A stretch of 64,000 nt of DNA from Brevundimonas pondensis (GCF_017487345.1 NZ_CP062006.1:3276501-3340500); one strand, 5' to 3'. Counted from the stretch's first letter, positions 43,235-52,019 are shown. Numbers and translations: made by a program. The notes: generated from the letters alone by a model not told the origin.

Positions 43235-43274
43235 GCGCTATCGCTCGCGACACGGTCGCTCGCTGCTTGAGCGC
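43235..43274. repeat. Dispersed repeat, GCGCTATCGCTCGCGAC family
   Basis: The unit reads GCGCTATCGCTCGCGACACG then GTCGCTCGCTGCTTGAGCGC. A nearly identical unit lies at 54657-54696 with three single-base differences. The outer arms GCGCT/AGCGC are complementary. Both copies follow a gene end and lie near CCTCAAG-family repeats. Confidence 0.75.
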
Positions 43275-43321
43275 ATTTTGGTGCGCTAACGGCCTCCGGC
43301 CTGCTTGAGCGCCGAACTAGA

Positions 43322-43351
43322 AACGCCCGCCTCAGCGATGAGGCGGGCGTT
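43322..43351. terminator. Strong hairpin after the lipoprotein gene
   Basis: AACGCCCGCCTC and GAGGCGGGCGTT form a perfect 12-bp stem around AGCGAT. Only a weak pyrimidine stretch follows on either side. It lies between the convergent lipoprotein and DUF6065 genes and may end transcription in both directions. Confidence 0.65.
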
Positions 43352-43366
43352 CCTGTCTGTGATTTC

Positions 43367-43396
43367 GGCCTCAAGTCGCGCGAAGCGCAATAGGCC
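43367..43396. repeat. Palindromic intergenic repeat, CCTCAAG family
   Basis: GGCCTCAAGTCGCGCG then AAGCGCAATAGGCC. It is the same frame as other copies, with CGCG/GCGC inner arms, just beyond the end of the DUF6065 gene. Confidence 0.75.
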
Positions 43397-43423
43397 CCCT
43401 CAAGAAAGACCCTCGGGTCGGCT

Positions 43424-44164
43424 CTAACCGACCCGAGGCGTCTTCAATCTCCGCTTGTTGGCGTGGGTGGCCGGCGCCGAGCCTAGGGCCTCCGGCACCT
43501 CGCCCTTGAAGTAGAAGCGCTGCCAGGCCTCCTTGGCCGCATCGGGATCGCCCGAGGCCAGACGGCTGTTGAAGTCGGTGCGCGCCCGGTTCCAGGCGTC
43601 GAACTGCCCTCTCATGCCGGGGTTGGACTCCAGCGAGCGGATCACCGGCTCGAAGCCTTCCACCTTGCGATGCTCGATCGGCAGGATGAAGCAGAAGGGC
43701 TCGCCCTTCTCGAACCGCACCTTGCCCGGCCGGGTGAAGATCCAGTTCATGGTGAAGGGGAAGGGCAGCCAGTCGGTCTCGATCAGACCGGTCAGCGGCT
43801 GGATGCCGTCCTTGACGTGGTTGGGCGAACCCTGCGCCAGCATGCCCCAGCCCGGCGGCGTCCGGAACAGGTACTGCGGGTGCATGGTCAGGACCCCGCG
43901 CGAGAAGTGCGAGCTGACGAAGTGATCCAGTTCCGGCTGATGCCGGTCCGGCGTGATCTTGATGTCCGACTGGGCCGGGCCGCCGTTCCATTCCGCCGTG
44001 AAGCCGAACGGGCACAGGATCTCCCAGCCCGTGGTGTTGGCCATGTTCAGCGGCAGGCAGCGATAGGGGTGCCGGCTGGCGAAGGCGTCCATCCAGTTGC
44101 GCGACTGGCGGCCCGGCACCAGGTCGCACGGCCGGGCGGTCATCGGATAGCATTCCAGTTCCAA
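43424..44164 (-). CDS. DUF6065 family protein
   Basis: The 246-residue protein begins [18 protein letters not shown] and has [20 protein letters not shown] (20 residues) and [20 protein letters not shown], hallmark stretches of DUF6065. No enzyme motif is clear and the function is unknown. No ATG fits. TTG at 44164 has GGGAG eight bases upstream; a second in-frame TTG at 44179 is possible. It is divergent from the YbaK-type gene. Confidence 0.82.
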   Translation of the reverse strand: MELECYPMTARPCDLVPGRQSRNWMDAFASRHPYRCLPLNMANTTGWEILCPFGFTAEWNGGPAQSDIKITPDRHQPELDHFVSSHFSRGVLTMHPQYLFRTPPGWGMLAQGSPNHVKDGIQPLTGLIETDWLPFPFTMNWIFTRPGKVRFEKGEPFCFILPIEHRKVEGFEPVIRSLESNPGMRGQFDAWNRARTDFNSRLASGDPDAAKEAWQRFYFKGEVPEALGSAPATHANKRRLKTPRVG

Positions 44165-44240
44165 GACGCGGGCTCCCAAACAGGCTAACGATTGTCTTCT
44201 CCTCCCCTATCGCCCCCGCCGCCCGCCCGACAAGACCGAG

Positions 44241-44783
44241 ATGACCGACACCGCCGCCGAACCGCCAGTCCCCGAGTCTGTTCCCGCCTACGACCGCGCC
44301 CGCCTCCTGGCCTGGATGGCCGACAACGGCGTGGCCCAAACCACCCATGACCACCCCGCCGTCTTCCGCGTCGAGGAAGGTCTGGAGCTCAAGGCCGACA
44401 TGCCCGGCCTCCACACCAAGAACCTGTTTCTCAAGGACAAGAAGGGCCGGCTTTGGCTGATCTCGGCGGCCCAGGACACGGTCATCGACCTGAAGCGGGC
44501 GCACCGCGCCATGGGTTCGGATCGCCTGTCCTTCGGCAACGAGACCCTGATGTGGGAGACCCTCGGCGTCCGCCCCGGCTCGGTCACCGCCCTGGGCCTG
44601 ATCAATGACACGGATCGCCGCGTGACCTTTGTGCTGGATCAGCGCCTGTGGGAAGCGGACGTGGTCAACTTCCACCCCCTGACCAACACGGCCACCACCG
44701 CCCTCGATCAGGCGGACTTCCGCCGTGTGCTGACCCTGATGAGCCGTGAGCCGCTCGTGGTCGACTTCAACGCCCTGGACTGA
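44241..44783 (+). CDS. YbaK/ProX-type aminoacyl-tRNA editing protein
   Basis: The 180-residue stand-alone editing domain hydrolyses mischarged tRNA, typically Ala-tRNA(Pro). The family elements are [13 protein letters not shown], the catalytic Lys in [37 protein letters not shown] (20 residues) with the GxxxP loop, and [14 protein letters not shown]. Size and motifs best fit ProXp-ala/PrdX. Confidence 0.9.
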   Translation: MTDTAAEPPVPESVPAYDRARLLAWMADNGVAQTTHDHPAVFRVEEGLELKADMPGLHTKNLFLKDKKGRLWLISAAQDTVIDLKRAHRAMGSDRLSFGNETLMWETLGVRPGSVTALGLINDTDRRVTFVLDQRLWEADVVNFHPLTNTATTALDQADFRRVLTLMSREPLVVDFNALD

Positions 44784-45197
44784 GCTGAGACACCGGTTCT
44801 CAAGCTCGTCTGCCGCGACTAGTTCGGGTCGCGGAGGCCAAGTTCATGTTTGGCGAGTGAGGATACTAAGCAACTGTTCGAGCGTGCTTAATTCGCAGCA
44901 TCCACAGCATCCCCCACCGAATTGAGAACAAAGAGCGAAGATCAAGTCTTTACGTGCGATTAGCCATGTGCGCCCATGCATATAGTCGAGCGCGAATCCA
45001 ACACACTACATCTAGTGTTCCGATCCGCTCTTGATCGCACCGACGAAAAAGCCGCCGGGACGGCAATCCCGACGGCCTCAGCTTCGAAGGTGTTCCCGGA
45101 TTGGCGGGGCCTGTCTAAGCGCTCACCGTGAATTCTTCCACGGGCTAACGGTCTCGTCAATCCATCACTTTTAGGCCTGCACTCCAGGCAGAAAGGG
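44784..45197. other. 414-base intergenic stretch, AT-richer than its surroundings
   Basis: No coding sequence with a plausible start is seen. It holds a small stem (CCGCGAC / GTCGCGG, 44813-44834) after the YbaK-type gene and a minus-strand terminator at 45046-45076. AT-rich patches (for example ATACTAAGCAACTGTTCGAG and TTTACGTGCGATTAGCC) are present. It forms the left flank of the Bro-N islet. Confidence 0.6.
45046..45076 (-). terminator. Rho-independent terminator on the minus strand without a recognised gene
   Basis: On the minus strand GCCGTCGGGA and TCCCGGCGGC pair over 10 bp, counting one U-G wobble, around a 6-base loop, followed by TTTTT. On the plus strand the same position is a C-A mismatch, so it is built for leftward transcripts. 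No leftward gene is seen between it and the Bro-N gene start. Confidence 0.65.
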
Positions 45198-46004
45198 ATG
45201 GCGATGCAATACGCTCTCCAAGTGTTTGAAACTGAAGACCACCTCCAGTTCCGTACCTTCGATGTAAACGGGGAGCCATGGTTTAGCCTCGCTGACGCGT
45301 GCAGTGCGCTCGACATCAAGAATGCGAGCGACGCCGCAGGCCGTTTAGACGAGGACGAAAAGGGGGTCGTTCAGACCGATACCCTTGGTGGAACGCAAAA
45401 GATCCGGATCATCAACGAGTCCGGCCTGTGGAACCTTGTAATGAGGTCGGACAAGCCAGAGGCCAAGCGCTTCAAGAAATGGGTGACTGGAACAGTCCTG
45501 CCCCAGATCCGCAAGACAGGCTCATTCGGCCAACAGCGCATGCCGCTCTTTCTGCAGCGCTACAGCGCAAACCATAATCGCGTTTCCGCCGGACACTTCT
45601 CCGTCATCCAAGTACTCGCCACGCACCTCTATGGCCCGCTAGAGTTTGCGGGCCATGTGATGGCGGATCGAAGTCTCGACGGAAAGGAAATGCGGCCTGA
45701 AAATAGCGTTGGCAGGCTTTTTAGCGACTGGCTCAAGCGGAACCATCCCGAAGCCAATGACCAGTTCAGCTACTATATCCACTGGACGCCTCAAGCGGAG
45801 TTTCCGGCGCGGCAGTACCCCAATTCTATGTACGGCTTGTTCGTGGAGTTCATGCAGGAGACATGGATCCCGCAATGCACCTCCTACTTCAAGGGTCGCG
45901 ACCCAGGTGTCCTTCCCCATCTGCCGAAGCTGCTTCCCGCGAACGACGCTAGAGGCGGGATGATGAGGCTGCCGACCATGCGTCGTCGGAAAACTAGCAA
46001 CTGA
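45198..46004 (+). CDS. Bro-N domain phage antirepressor-like protein
   Basis: The 268-residue protein has a Bro-N domain at about residues 5-115: FRTFDVNGEPWFSLADACSA, ALDIKNASDAAGRLDEDEKG, IINESGLWNLVMRSDKPEAK and FKKWVTGTVLPQIRKTGSF. The C-terminal 150 residues (VIQVLATHLYGPLEFAGHV, FVEFMQETWIPQCTSYFKG) match no domain I recognise. Such proteins are common in phages and islands as antirepressors. No integrase, repressor or structural gene is nearby. Base composition is lower in GC than neighbours, which suggests transfer. Confidence 0.85.
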   Translation: MAMQYALQVFETEDHLQFRTFDVNGEPWFSLADACSALDIKNASDAAGRLDEDEKGVVQTDTLGGTQKIRIINESGLWNLVMRSDKPEAKRFKKWVTGTVLPQIRKTGSFGQQRMPLFLQRYSANHNRVSAGHFSVIQVLATHLYGPLEFAGHVMADRSLDGKEMRPENSVGRLFSDWLKRNHPEANDQFSYYIHWTPQAEFPARQYPNSMYGLFVEFMQETWIPQCTSYFKGRDPGVLPHLPKLLPANDARGGMMRLPTMRRRKTSN

Positions 46005-46230
46005 AGCCGACACGATCGGATGCCGCCTTTGGCAACCAAACACCCCGGGGAGACTTCGGTCTCCCCCACATCACCGCCTGATCCTTACACGCCTTGATCG
46101 CGATGGCTCGCGCCACCAGCCACTCCCTGGGGAAAGTCCCGTTTCCCTGAATCGTCCTGTCCAGACCGCGCGACAACCAATAATATCGCCGTTCTTCATT
46201 TCTGCGCCGGACGGCGCCGCGGGCGTTCAT
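45994..46230 (-). CDS. Small protein of unknown function
   Basis: A 78-residue frame starts MNARGAVRRRNEERRYYWLS and continues RGLDRTIQGNGTFPREWLVA, with a basic C-terminal part. It is convergent with the Bro-N gene and overlaps its end by 11 bases. The protein is basic, with no signal or membrane segment. It may belong to the same islet. The ribosome site is weak, so confidence is moderate. Confidence 0.5.
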   Translation of the reverse strand: MNARGAVRRRNEERRYYWLSRGLDRTIQGNGTFPREWLVARAIAIKACKDQAVMWGRPKSPRGVWLPKAASDRVGFSC

Positions 46231-46258
46231 CGCGTCAGACCCTCGAGGGGGACGGTGC

Positions 46259-48010
46259 ATGCGACTGTTGTGGAAAGCCCTGGCCGTGGGCGGCGCCGGT
46301 CTGGTTCTGACGGGTTCCAGCGCCCTGTCGCCCCTGCCGGCCGCGACGCCCGGCGCGCTCAATGCAATCTGCGGTCCCGCCAGCACGGGCGGCGCTCTGC
46401 TGCGCGAACTGCTGATCGCCTCGGCCGTTGCCGCGCCGGCCAGTCAGGCCCAGCCCATACCCCTCTATCCCGACCTGACGACCTCGCCGTTCCGGGCGAC
46501 CACCGACGATCCCCGCGCCCAGGCCTATTTCAGCCAGGGACTGATATTCGCCTATGGCTTCAACCACGCCGGGGCGGTGCGCTCCTTCCGCGAGGCGCAA
46601 GGCCTCGATCCCGACTGCGCCGCCTGCTGGTGGGGCGAGGCCCTGTCGCTGGGGCCCAACATCAACGCCCCGATGGACGACCGCGACCGGGCCGCCGCCC
46701 TTAACGCCAGCGACCGGGCCATGGCCCTGCGCGAGCGCGCCAGTCCCCGCGAGCAGGCCCTGATCGAGGCTCTGGCCCTGCGCTATTCGCGCGATCCCGC
46801 CGCCGACCGCGCCGCGCTGGACGCCGCCTACGCCGACGCCATGCTGGCCGTCGCCCGCCGTTTTCCTGATGACGACGACATCGCCGTCCTGGCCGCCGAA
46901 GCCCTGATGGACACCACGCCATGGAACTACTGGGAGGCCGACAAGCGCACCCCCGTCGGCCGCAGCGGCGAGGCCGTGCATCTGGTCGAGGGGGTCCTGA
47001 CCCGCAATCCCGGTCATGTGCAGGCCGCCCACCTCTACATCCACCTGCTGGAGGCCGCCGATCCTCAGCGCGCCGAGGCGGCCGCCGACCGCCTGGCCGC
47101 CGCCTCCACGCCCAGCGCGGGCCATCTGGTCCACATGCCGGGCCACATCTATGTGCGGCGCGGGCGCTACGCCGACTCCATCCGCCTGAACGTCGCAGCG
47201 GCGCGGGCCGACGAGGCCTTCATCCGCGACACCGGCGACGAGAGCCTGGTGCGTTACGGCTATTATCCGCACAACATCCACTTCATCGTCGCCTCGGCCC
47301 AGATGGCCGGCGACATGACCACCGCCCTGACCGAGGCGCGGCGCCTGCGCACGGTGCTGGACCCGGCCACCTCGGCCCGGATCGCCTGGATCCAGGTCAT
47401 CGACGCCGCACCCTATCAGGCCCTGGCCCAGTTCGCCGAGCCGCGCGCCATCCTGTCGGCCCCGGCGCCTGACGCCCGGCTGCCCTATGCGGTCGCCATG
47501 CGCCACTACGCCCGCGCCGTCGCCTATGCGCGACTGCGCGACCAGAGGGGCTTTGACCGCGAACTGGCGGCCTTGACCGCGCTCAAGACCTCCGACGCCT
47601 TCGCCGACATGATCGCCCAGGGCGTGCCGGCGCCCGACCTGCTGACCCTCGCCGAGGCCGTGGCGCGCGGACGGCTGGCGACGGCGCGCGGCCGCCACCT
47701 CGAGGCCGCCGACCACTATCGCCGCGCCGCCGAGATCGAGGCGAGCCTGCCCTATCAGGAGCCGCCCTACTGGTATTATCCGGTCAATCAGTCGCTGGGC
47801 GCCGCCCTCTATCAGGCCGGTCGGCCCGCCGAGGCGGCCGTGGCCTTCCGCTACGCCCTGGCCCAGACGCCCAACAACGGCTGGGCCCTCTACGGCCTGG
47901 CCCGCAGCGAGGCGGCGCAAGGCCACGCCGACGAGACGGCGACGGCGGAAGCCTCCTTGCGCGCCGCCTGGCGGGGCGATCGTCGCTGGTTACGCATGGA
48001 CCGGCTCTGA
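46259..48010 (+). CDS. Exported tetratricopeptide-repeat protein
   Basis: The 583-residue protein has an N-terminal signal-like segment (LWKALAVGGAGLVLTGSSAL). TPR-like units are spread over the length: AQAYFSQGLIFAYGFNHAGA, CAACWWGEALSLGPNINAPM, HVQAAHLYIHLLEAADPQRA and a final SLGAALYQAGRPAEAAVAF. The conserved HMPGHIYVRRGRYADSI is typical of an uncharacterised TPR group. It is probably a periplasmic scaffold; the role is unknown. Confidence 0.85.
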   Translation: MRLLWKALAVGGAGLVLTGSSALSPLPAATPGALNAICGPASTGGALLRELLIASAVAAPASQAQPIPLYPDLTTSPFRATTDDPRAQAYFSQGLIFAYGFNHAGAVRSFREAQGLDPDCAACWWGEALSLGPNINAPMDDRDRAAALNASDRAMALRERASPREQALIEALALRYSRDPAADRAALDAAYADAMLAVARRFPDDDDIAVLAAEALMDTTPWNYWEADKRTPVGRSGEAVHLVEGVLTRNPGHVQAAHLYIHLLEAADPQRAEAAADRLAAASTPSAGHLVHMPGHIYVRRGRYADSIRLNVAAARADEAFIRDTGDESLVRYGYYPHNIHFIVASAQMAGDMTTALTEARRLRTVLDPATSARIAWIQVIDAAPYQALAQFAEPRAILSAPAPDARLPYAVAMRHYARAVAYARLRDQRGFDRELAALTALKTSDAFADMIAQGVPAPDLLTLAEAVARGRLATARGRHLEAADHYRRAAEIEASLPYQEPPYWYYPVNQSLGAALYQAGRPAEAAVAFRYALAQTPNNGWALYGLARSEAAQGHADETATAEASLRAAWRGDRRWLRMDRL

Positions 48011-48226
48011 GGCGACCACGACCCGTTCTGGCGCAGCCGCCTGCTATCCAGATCGGGTCCGGGCGGCGGATTTCAGACGATTCAGACGAATTGGACTCCG
48101 TTTTTCGCGCGCGGACCCGTCCCCTTGCGACGAGACGCCTCATCTCCGCCACTTGGCGCTTGATGACGAGGTATCCCGACGCCATCTGATCCGTTACGAT
48201 TCTTCGACCCTGATGCGGACCCGATC

Positions 48227-49120
48227 ATGACCTTCGCCGACCCCAAGCTTTCCGATGACCTGATCAAGGACGGCACGGACGCCTCCTTCATGACCGACGT
48301 GATCGAGGCCTCGAAGCATCAGCCGGTCATCGTCGACTTCTGGGCCACCTGGTGCGGCCCTTGCCGGACCCTCGGCCCCGCTCTGGAGAAGGCCGTCCGC
48401 GGCGCCGCCGGCGCGGTGAAGATGGTCAAGATCGATGTCGACGCCAACCCGGCCTATGCGGGGCAACTCAGGGTCCAGTCGATCCCGACCGTCTACGCCT
48501 TCGTCAACGGCCAGCCCGTCGACGGCTTCCAGGGCGCCGTGCCCGACAGCCAGATCAAGGCCTTCATCGACAAGCTGACCGGCGGCGCCGGGGTCAACAC
48601 CGACGTCGAACAGCTGCTGTCTCTGGGCGAGGAATCCCTGTCGCTGAACGACCTGGGCGGCGCCGCCCAGGCCTTCGCCCATGTCCTGACCATGGAGCCG
48701 GAAAACCCCAAGGCCATCGCCGGCATGGCCCGCGTCTATCTGGCCGAGGGCGACGCCGAGCAGGCGCGCCAGACCATCGCCATGGCCCCCGCCGATTCCA
48801 CCGACCCCATGGTCCAGAGCGTCCGCGCCCAGCTGTCGCTGGCCGCCTCGGCCCCGACCGGCGCCGCCGCCGAACTGCAGGCCCAGATCGCCGCCGATCC
48901 CAATGATCATCAGGCCCGCTACGACCTGTCCCTGGCCCTGGCTTCGGCGGGCGACCTGAACGGCGCCGTCGATCAGCTGCTGGCCATCGTCAAGGCCGAC
49001 CGCGAGTGGAACGACCAGGCGGCGCGCAAGCAGCTTCTGACCGTGTTCGAGGCGGCGGGCGCCACCAGCGAGGTGGCCCGCGACGGCCGCCGCCGCCTGT
49101 CTTCCATCCTGTTCGCCTGA
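48227..49120 (+). CDS. CnoX/YbbN-type thioredoxin with TPR domain
   Basis: The 297-residue protein has an N-terminal thioredoxin fold with active site WCGPC (Cys43 and Cys46) in DFWATWCGPCRTLGPALE and the cis-Pro in VQSIPTVYAF. It continues into TPR-like helices (GEESLSLNDLGGAAQAFAHV and onward) with a co-chaperone-type C-terminal domain. E. coli CnoX lacks one active-site Cys; both are kept here, so redox activity is plausible. The downstream LON-domain gene follows after 13 bases, suggesting an operon. Confidence 0.9.
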   Translation: MTFADPKLSDDLIKDGTDASFMTDVIEASKHQPVIVDFWATWCGPCRTLGPALEKAVRGAAGAVKMVKIDVDANPAYAGQLRVQSIPTVYAFVNGQPVDGFQGAVPDSQIKAFIDKLTGGAGVNTDVEQLLSLGEESLSLNDLGGAAQAFAHVLTMEPENPKAIAGMARVYLAEGDAEQARQTIAMAPADSTDPMVQSVRAQLSLAASAPTGAAAELQAQIAADPNDHQARYDLSLALASAGDLNGAVDQLLAIVKADREWNDQAARKQLLTVFEAAGATSEVARDGRRRLSSILFA

Positions 49121-49133
49121 TCGGAGACCGGCG

Positions 49134-49793
49134 ATGGCCCAGGGCTATATCAAGGCGATTGAACTGCCCCAGATCATCCCGGTCTTTCCCCTGCCAGGGT
49201 CGATCCTGCTGTCGCGCGGCCAGCTGCCGCTCAACGTCTTTGAGCCGCGCTATCTGAACATGGTCGACGACGCCATGGCCGGGGACCGGATCATCGGCCT
49301 GATCCAGCCCCAGACCAGCGCCCTGGAGCCCCAGCCGCCCCTGGCCCGCGTCGGCTGCGCCGGGCGGATCACCAGTTTCAACGAGACCTCGGACGGGCGT
49401 TATCTGATCACCCTGACCGGGGTCTGTCGCTTCCGCGTGACGAGCGAGCTTCAGGTCAGAACCCCCTATCGGCAGGTCCGCGCCGACTTCGCCCCGTTCG
49501 AGCCTGACCTGCGCGCGCCTGACCCCGCCGCCGACTTCGACCGCGACAGCTTCCTCGACGCCCTGCGCCCCTATCTGGAACACCGGGGTCTGAACGTGGA
49601 CTGGGACACCGCCGAGGCCGCGCCGCAAGAAGCCTTGATCAACAGCCTGGCCATGGCCCTGCCGTTCGAGCCGCCCGAGAAGCAGGCCCTGCTGGAGGCC
49701 GAGACCCTGGACGCCCGCGCCGAAGCCCTCACCGCCCTCCTGCGCATCGACGCCGCCAGCGACGGCGACGACGACAACCCGGCGATGCAGTGA
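49134..49793 (+). CDS. LON substrate-binding domain protein
   Basis: The 219-residue stand-alone Lon N-terminal-like domain starts with QIIPVFPLPGSILLSRGQLP and LNVFEPRYLNMVDDAM, and contains GCAGRITSFNETSDGRYLI. No ATPase or protease part is present. Such proteins are thought to bind substrates or partners of proteolysis. It lies next to the CnoX-type gene. Confidence 0.9.
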   Translation: MAQGYIKAIELPQIIPVFPLPGSILLSRGQLPLNVFEPRYLNMVDDAMAGDRIIGLIQPQTSALEPQPPLARVGCAGRITSFNETSDGRYLITLTGVCRFRVTSELQVRTPYRQVRADFAPFEPDLRAPDPAADFDRDSFLDALRPYLEHRGLNVDWDTAEAAPQEALINSLAMALPFEPPEKQALLEAETLDARAEALTALLRIDAASDGDDDNPAMQ

Positions 49794-49859
49794 GTTGGCG
49801 CTGCTCCGACCTGACGCTATGAACCGCAACAGCCTCTGGCGAACGATTGGGCGACCGGC

Positions 49860-49899
49860 GCCCTCAAACAGCGAGCGCCCGCGGCGCGAACGATAGGGC
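49860..49899. repeat. Palindromic intergenic repeat, long CCTCAA variant
   Basis: GCCCTCAAACAGCGAGCGCC then CGCGGCGCGAACGATAGGGC. It has the same ends as the CCTCAAG family (CCTCAA.../...TAGG) but with a longer inner stem. A related long form lies at 54755-54794. Confidence 0.65.
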
Positions 49900-49905
49900 A
49901 CAATA

Positions 49906-50100
49906 ATGAGCGACGCCTTCAACACCCCCGTCTCGGTCGATCCTCGCCTGCTGGAGGTCCTGGTTTGCCCGGTCACGCGCGGCCGCCTGACCTATGACCG
50001 CGAGCGTAACGAACTGGTCTCGGCGGGCGCCAGGCTGGCCTTCCCCATCCGCGACGGCGTGCCGATCATGCTTGCCGAGGACGCCCGCCCGCTGGACTGA
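49906..50100 (+). CDS. Trm112-like protein lacking the second zinc cysteine
   Basis: The 64-residue protein of the Trm112/YcaR family contains [18 protein letters not shown] and [20 protein letters not shown]. In the usual form the first motif is CPxCxG; here the second Cys is replaced by Thr, leaving one cysteine, so zinc binding is doubtful. Bacterial members are small and act as partners or stabilisers of methyltransferases; the role here is unknown. Confidence 0.85.
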   Translation: MSDAFNTPVSVDPRLLEVLVCPVTRGRLTYDRERNELVSAGARLAFPIRDGVPIMLAEDARPLD

Positions 50101-50193
50101 GTCGGCTTACGCCGCCCTTAGGCGCCGGCCCGTTTTCCACATCGCGGCCTTACGCCCTTCGGGTGTCTTCTTCGCCCCATGAAGGAGACGCCC

Positions 50194-50331
50194 ATGAGCC
50201 GCCGCGCCCTGTTGAACCAGTCCCTCCGCCCCGCCGCCCCGCCCGGCGGGCCCAGCGTCTGGCGCATGACCCAGACTGTTCTGGCCCTCTATCTCGGCTG
50301 CACGCCCCGCGACCGGAGCAGCCCCCGATGA
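50194..50331 (+). CDS. Micro-operon protein 1 (45 residues)
   Basis: The frame reads MSRRALLNQSLRPAAPPGGP then SVWRMTQTVLALYLGCTPRD. AAGGAG lies six bases before the ATG, a strong ribosome site. One mildly hydrophobic stretch (TVLALYLGC) is seen. Its stop overlaps the next start (ATGA), as in real operons. The function is unknown. Confidence 0.6.
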   Translation: MSRRALLNQSLRPAAPPGGPSVWRMTQTVLALYLGCTPRDRSSPR

Positions 50332-50537
50332 TGAGCGGCTATCCCGACACACGGGCGCCGGACCCACGTCCGCACCCCGCCCGAGCCTATGGCGTGATCG
50401 CTCGCGACGGCGGCTGGTGCGTCACCCTGGAGGACTGCGCCACCCGCCCCTTCAAGGACCGCGAGGCCGCCCTGCGCATCGCTCGCCAGCTGCAGGCCCA
50501 GGCCGACCGCCTGAACCACACGGAGACCCGGCCATGA
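50328..50537 (+). CDS. Micro-operon protein 2 (69 residues)
   Basis: The protein contains YGVIARDGGWCVTLEDCATR and FKDREAALRIARQLQAQADR, a short beta-rich start then a helix, resembling DUF2188-type small proteins. Two cysteines are present. It overlaps both neighbours by ATGA, so translation of the three genes is coupled. The function is unknown. Confidence 0.68.
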   Translation: MMSGYPDTRAPDPRPHPARAYGVIARDGGWCVTLEDCATRPFKDREAALRIARQLQAQADRLNHTETRP

Positions 50538-50710
50538 CCGCCGCCCCCGTCCTGTTCGAAATCCGTCGCCTGGGCCGCGTCTGGCGCCTGGCCTCCTCGG
50601 ACGGGCTCTTCTTCGGCCTGTTCCAGACCCGCGCCTCGGCCCTGCGCTGCGCCGTCGAGGAAGCCGACCGCCGCCACGACGCCGACGTGCTCCTGCACAC
50701 ACACGACTAG
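50534..50710 (+). CDS. Micro-operon protein 3 (58 residues)
   Basis: The protein reads VLFEIRRLGRVWRLASSDGL and FFGLFQTRASALRCAVEEAD, ending in a His-containing tail LLHTHD. Its layout (beta strands then a helix ASALRCAVEEA) parallels protein 2 (REAALRIARQL), so the two may be distant paralogues. It is the last gene before a palindromic repeat. The function is unknown. Confidence 0.68.
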   Translation: MTAAPVLFEIRRLGRVWRLASSDGLFFGLFQTRASALRCAVEEADRRHDADVLLHTHD

Positions 50711-50735
50711 GCGCTCAGCCCCCTGCCGCCCAAAC

Positions 50736-50765
50736 GGCCTCAAGCAGCCCGAAGGGCGGTAGGCC
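50736..50765. repeat. Palindromic intergenic repeat, CCTCAAG family
   Basis: GGCCTCAAGCAGCCCG then AAGGGCGGTAGGCC. It is the cleanest copy, with full GGCC ends and GCCC/GGGC inner arms. It separates the micro-operon from the end of the hydroxylase gene. Confidence 0.8.
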
Positions 50766-50768
50766 CCT

Positions 50769-52019
50769 TTAAAGAGCCTCGCCTCGCAAGAGGCGGGGCA
50801 AATCCCCCGTCGCCCCGCCCGCCTCGTGCATGAAGGCGCGGCGCAGGGGGGCGATGCGGTTGACCGCCGCCATGCCCAGGTCGCGCACCAGCCGCACCGG
50901 CGGCAGGTCGTTGGAGAACAACCGCACAAAGCCGTCAAAGCCCGCCGCCAGGGCCGCATTGTCGAACCGGCGCCAGCGGGCGTAGCGCTCCAGCACCAGC
51001 TCCGAGCCGATGTCCTCGCCTATCCGCACCGCATCGGTCAGCACCTCGGCCAGGGCCGCGGCGTCCTTCAGGCCCATGTTCAGCCCCTGCCCCGCCACCG
51101 GATGCACCCCGTGGGCGGCGTCGCCCAGGATGGCGATGCGCGGGGCGACCAGCTTCTCGGCCAGACTGAGCGACAGCGGATAGACGAAGCGCGGCCCGAC
51201 CACCTCCACCCCATCCAGAAACTCGCCGAAGCGGCGCATCAGGTGGGCGTGGAAGGCCTCGTCCGAAGCGACCTTCAGGGCCTCGGCCCGGCGCGTGCTC
51301 TCGGTCCAGACCAGGCTGGCGCGCTGTTCCGTCAAGGGCAGGATGGCGAAGGGGCCGTCGGGCAGGAAATACTCGTGGGCGACATTGCCGTGGTCACGGC
51401 CCAGCTTGACCGTCGCAACAACCCCGCTCTGGCCATAGCTCCAGCCGAAGGTGTCGATGCCCGCCGCCCGGCGCACGGTCGAGCCGCGTCCCTCGGCCCC
51501 GACAACCAGAGGCGCCTGGATGGTCGAACCGTCCTTCAGGCTCACAGACGCCAGACCCGGCCCGACCTCGACTCCGGCCACGCTGGCGGGCGCCCGGACC
51601 TCGATCCCCGCGGCGGTCACGGCCTCGGCCAAGGCGGTGCGGATGCGGCGGTTCTCCAGCATATAGCCCAGGGGCTCGCCGCCGTTACGGTCGCCGATCT
51701 CGTCGGCGTCAAAGCGGATATAGGCCGGCGACGGCGGGCGGCTGGCGGCGCCCGGCCGCTTGCCGTCCGTGACCAGAATGCGGTCCATGCGGCAGGCGTG
51801 CGGACGAAGGCTCTCGCCCAGCCCCAGTGCGTCCAACATGCGGAAGGTGGAATAGGCGATGGCCGTCGAGCGCCCGTCAAAGGTCGGCGCCAGCTGGGCG
51901 TCGAACGGTTGGGGATCGACCAGCACCGGCTTCAGCCCGCCCTGCGCCGCGGCCAGCGCAAACGTCGCCCCCGCCAGTCCCGCGCCCGCGATGATGATGT
52001 CGTAATCCGTCTGAGCCAT
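50769..52019 (-). CDS. UbiH/UbiF/COQ6-type FAD-dependent hydroxylase
   Basis: The 416-residue flavoprotein monooxygenase probably hydroxylates the ring in ubiquinone synthesis. The FAD site is [20 protein letters not shown], the middle motif is the DG region [17 protein letters not shown], and the second FAD motif is [20 protein letters not shown]. Which ring carbon it acts on cannot be told. It is divergent from ftsK. A far longer frame opposite ftsK is not a real extension; the ATG at 52019 gives the family start. Confidence 0.9.
   Translation of the reverse strand: MAQTDYDIIIAGAGLAGATFALAAAQGGLKPVLVDPQPFDAQLAPTFDGRSTAIAYSTFRMLDALGLGESLRPHACRMDRILVTDGKRPGAASRPPSPAYIRFDADEIGDRNGGEPLGYMLENRRIRTALAEAVTAAGIEVRAPASVAGVEVGPGLASVSLKDGSTIQAPLVVGAEGRGSTVRRAAGIDTFGWSYGQSGVVATVKLGRDHGNVAHEYFLPDGPFAILPLTEQRASLVWTESTRRAEALKVASDEAFHAHLMRRFGEFLDGVEVVGPRFVYPLSLSLAEKLVAPRIAILGDAAHGVHPVAGQGLNMGLKDAAALAEVLTDAVRIGEDIGSELVLERYARWRRFDNAALAAGFDGFVRLFSNDLPPVRLVRDLGMAAVNRIAPLRRAFMHEAGGATGDLPRLLRGEAL

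Noticed and set aside
43371..44675. 434-codon minus-strand frame over the DUF6065 and YbaK-type genes
   Set aside because: Its translation is low in complexity and out of frame with both recognised proteins.
44960..45319. Minus-strand frame overlapping the Bro-N start
   Set aside because: No ribosome site, no domain-like sequence, and it runs through the minus-strand terminator at 45046-45076.
44784..46230. Intact prophage or integrative element
   Set aside because: Only one phage-type gene is present, with no integrase, repressor, structural gene or clear attachment repeat. The only tRNA is about 8 kb away.
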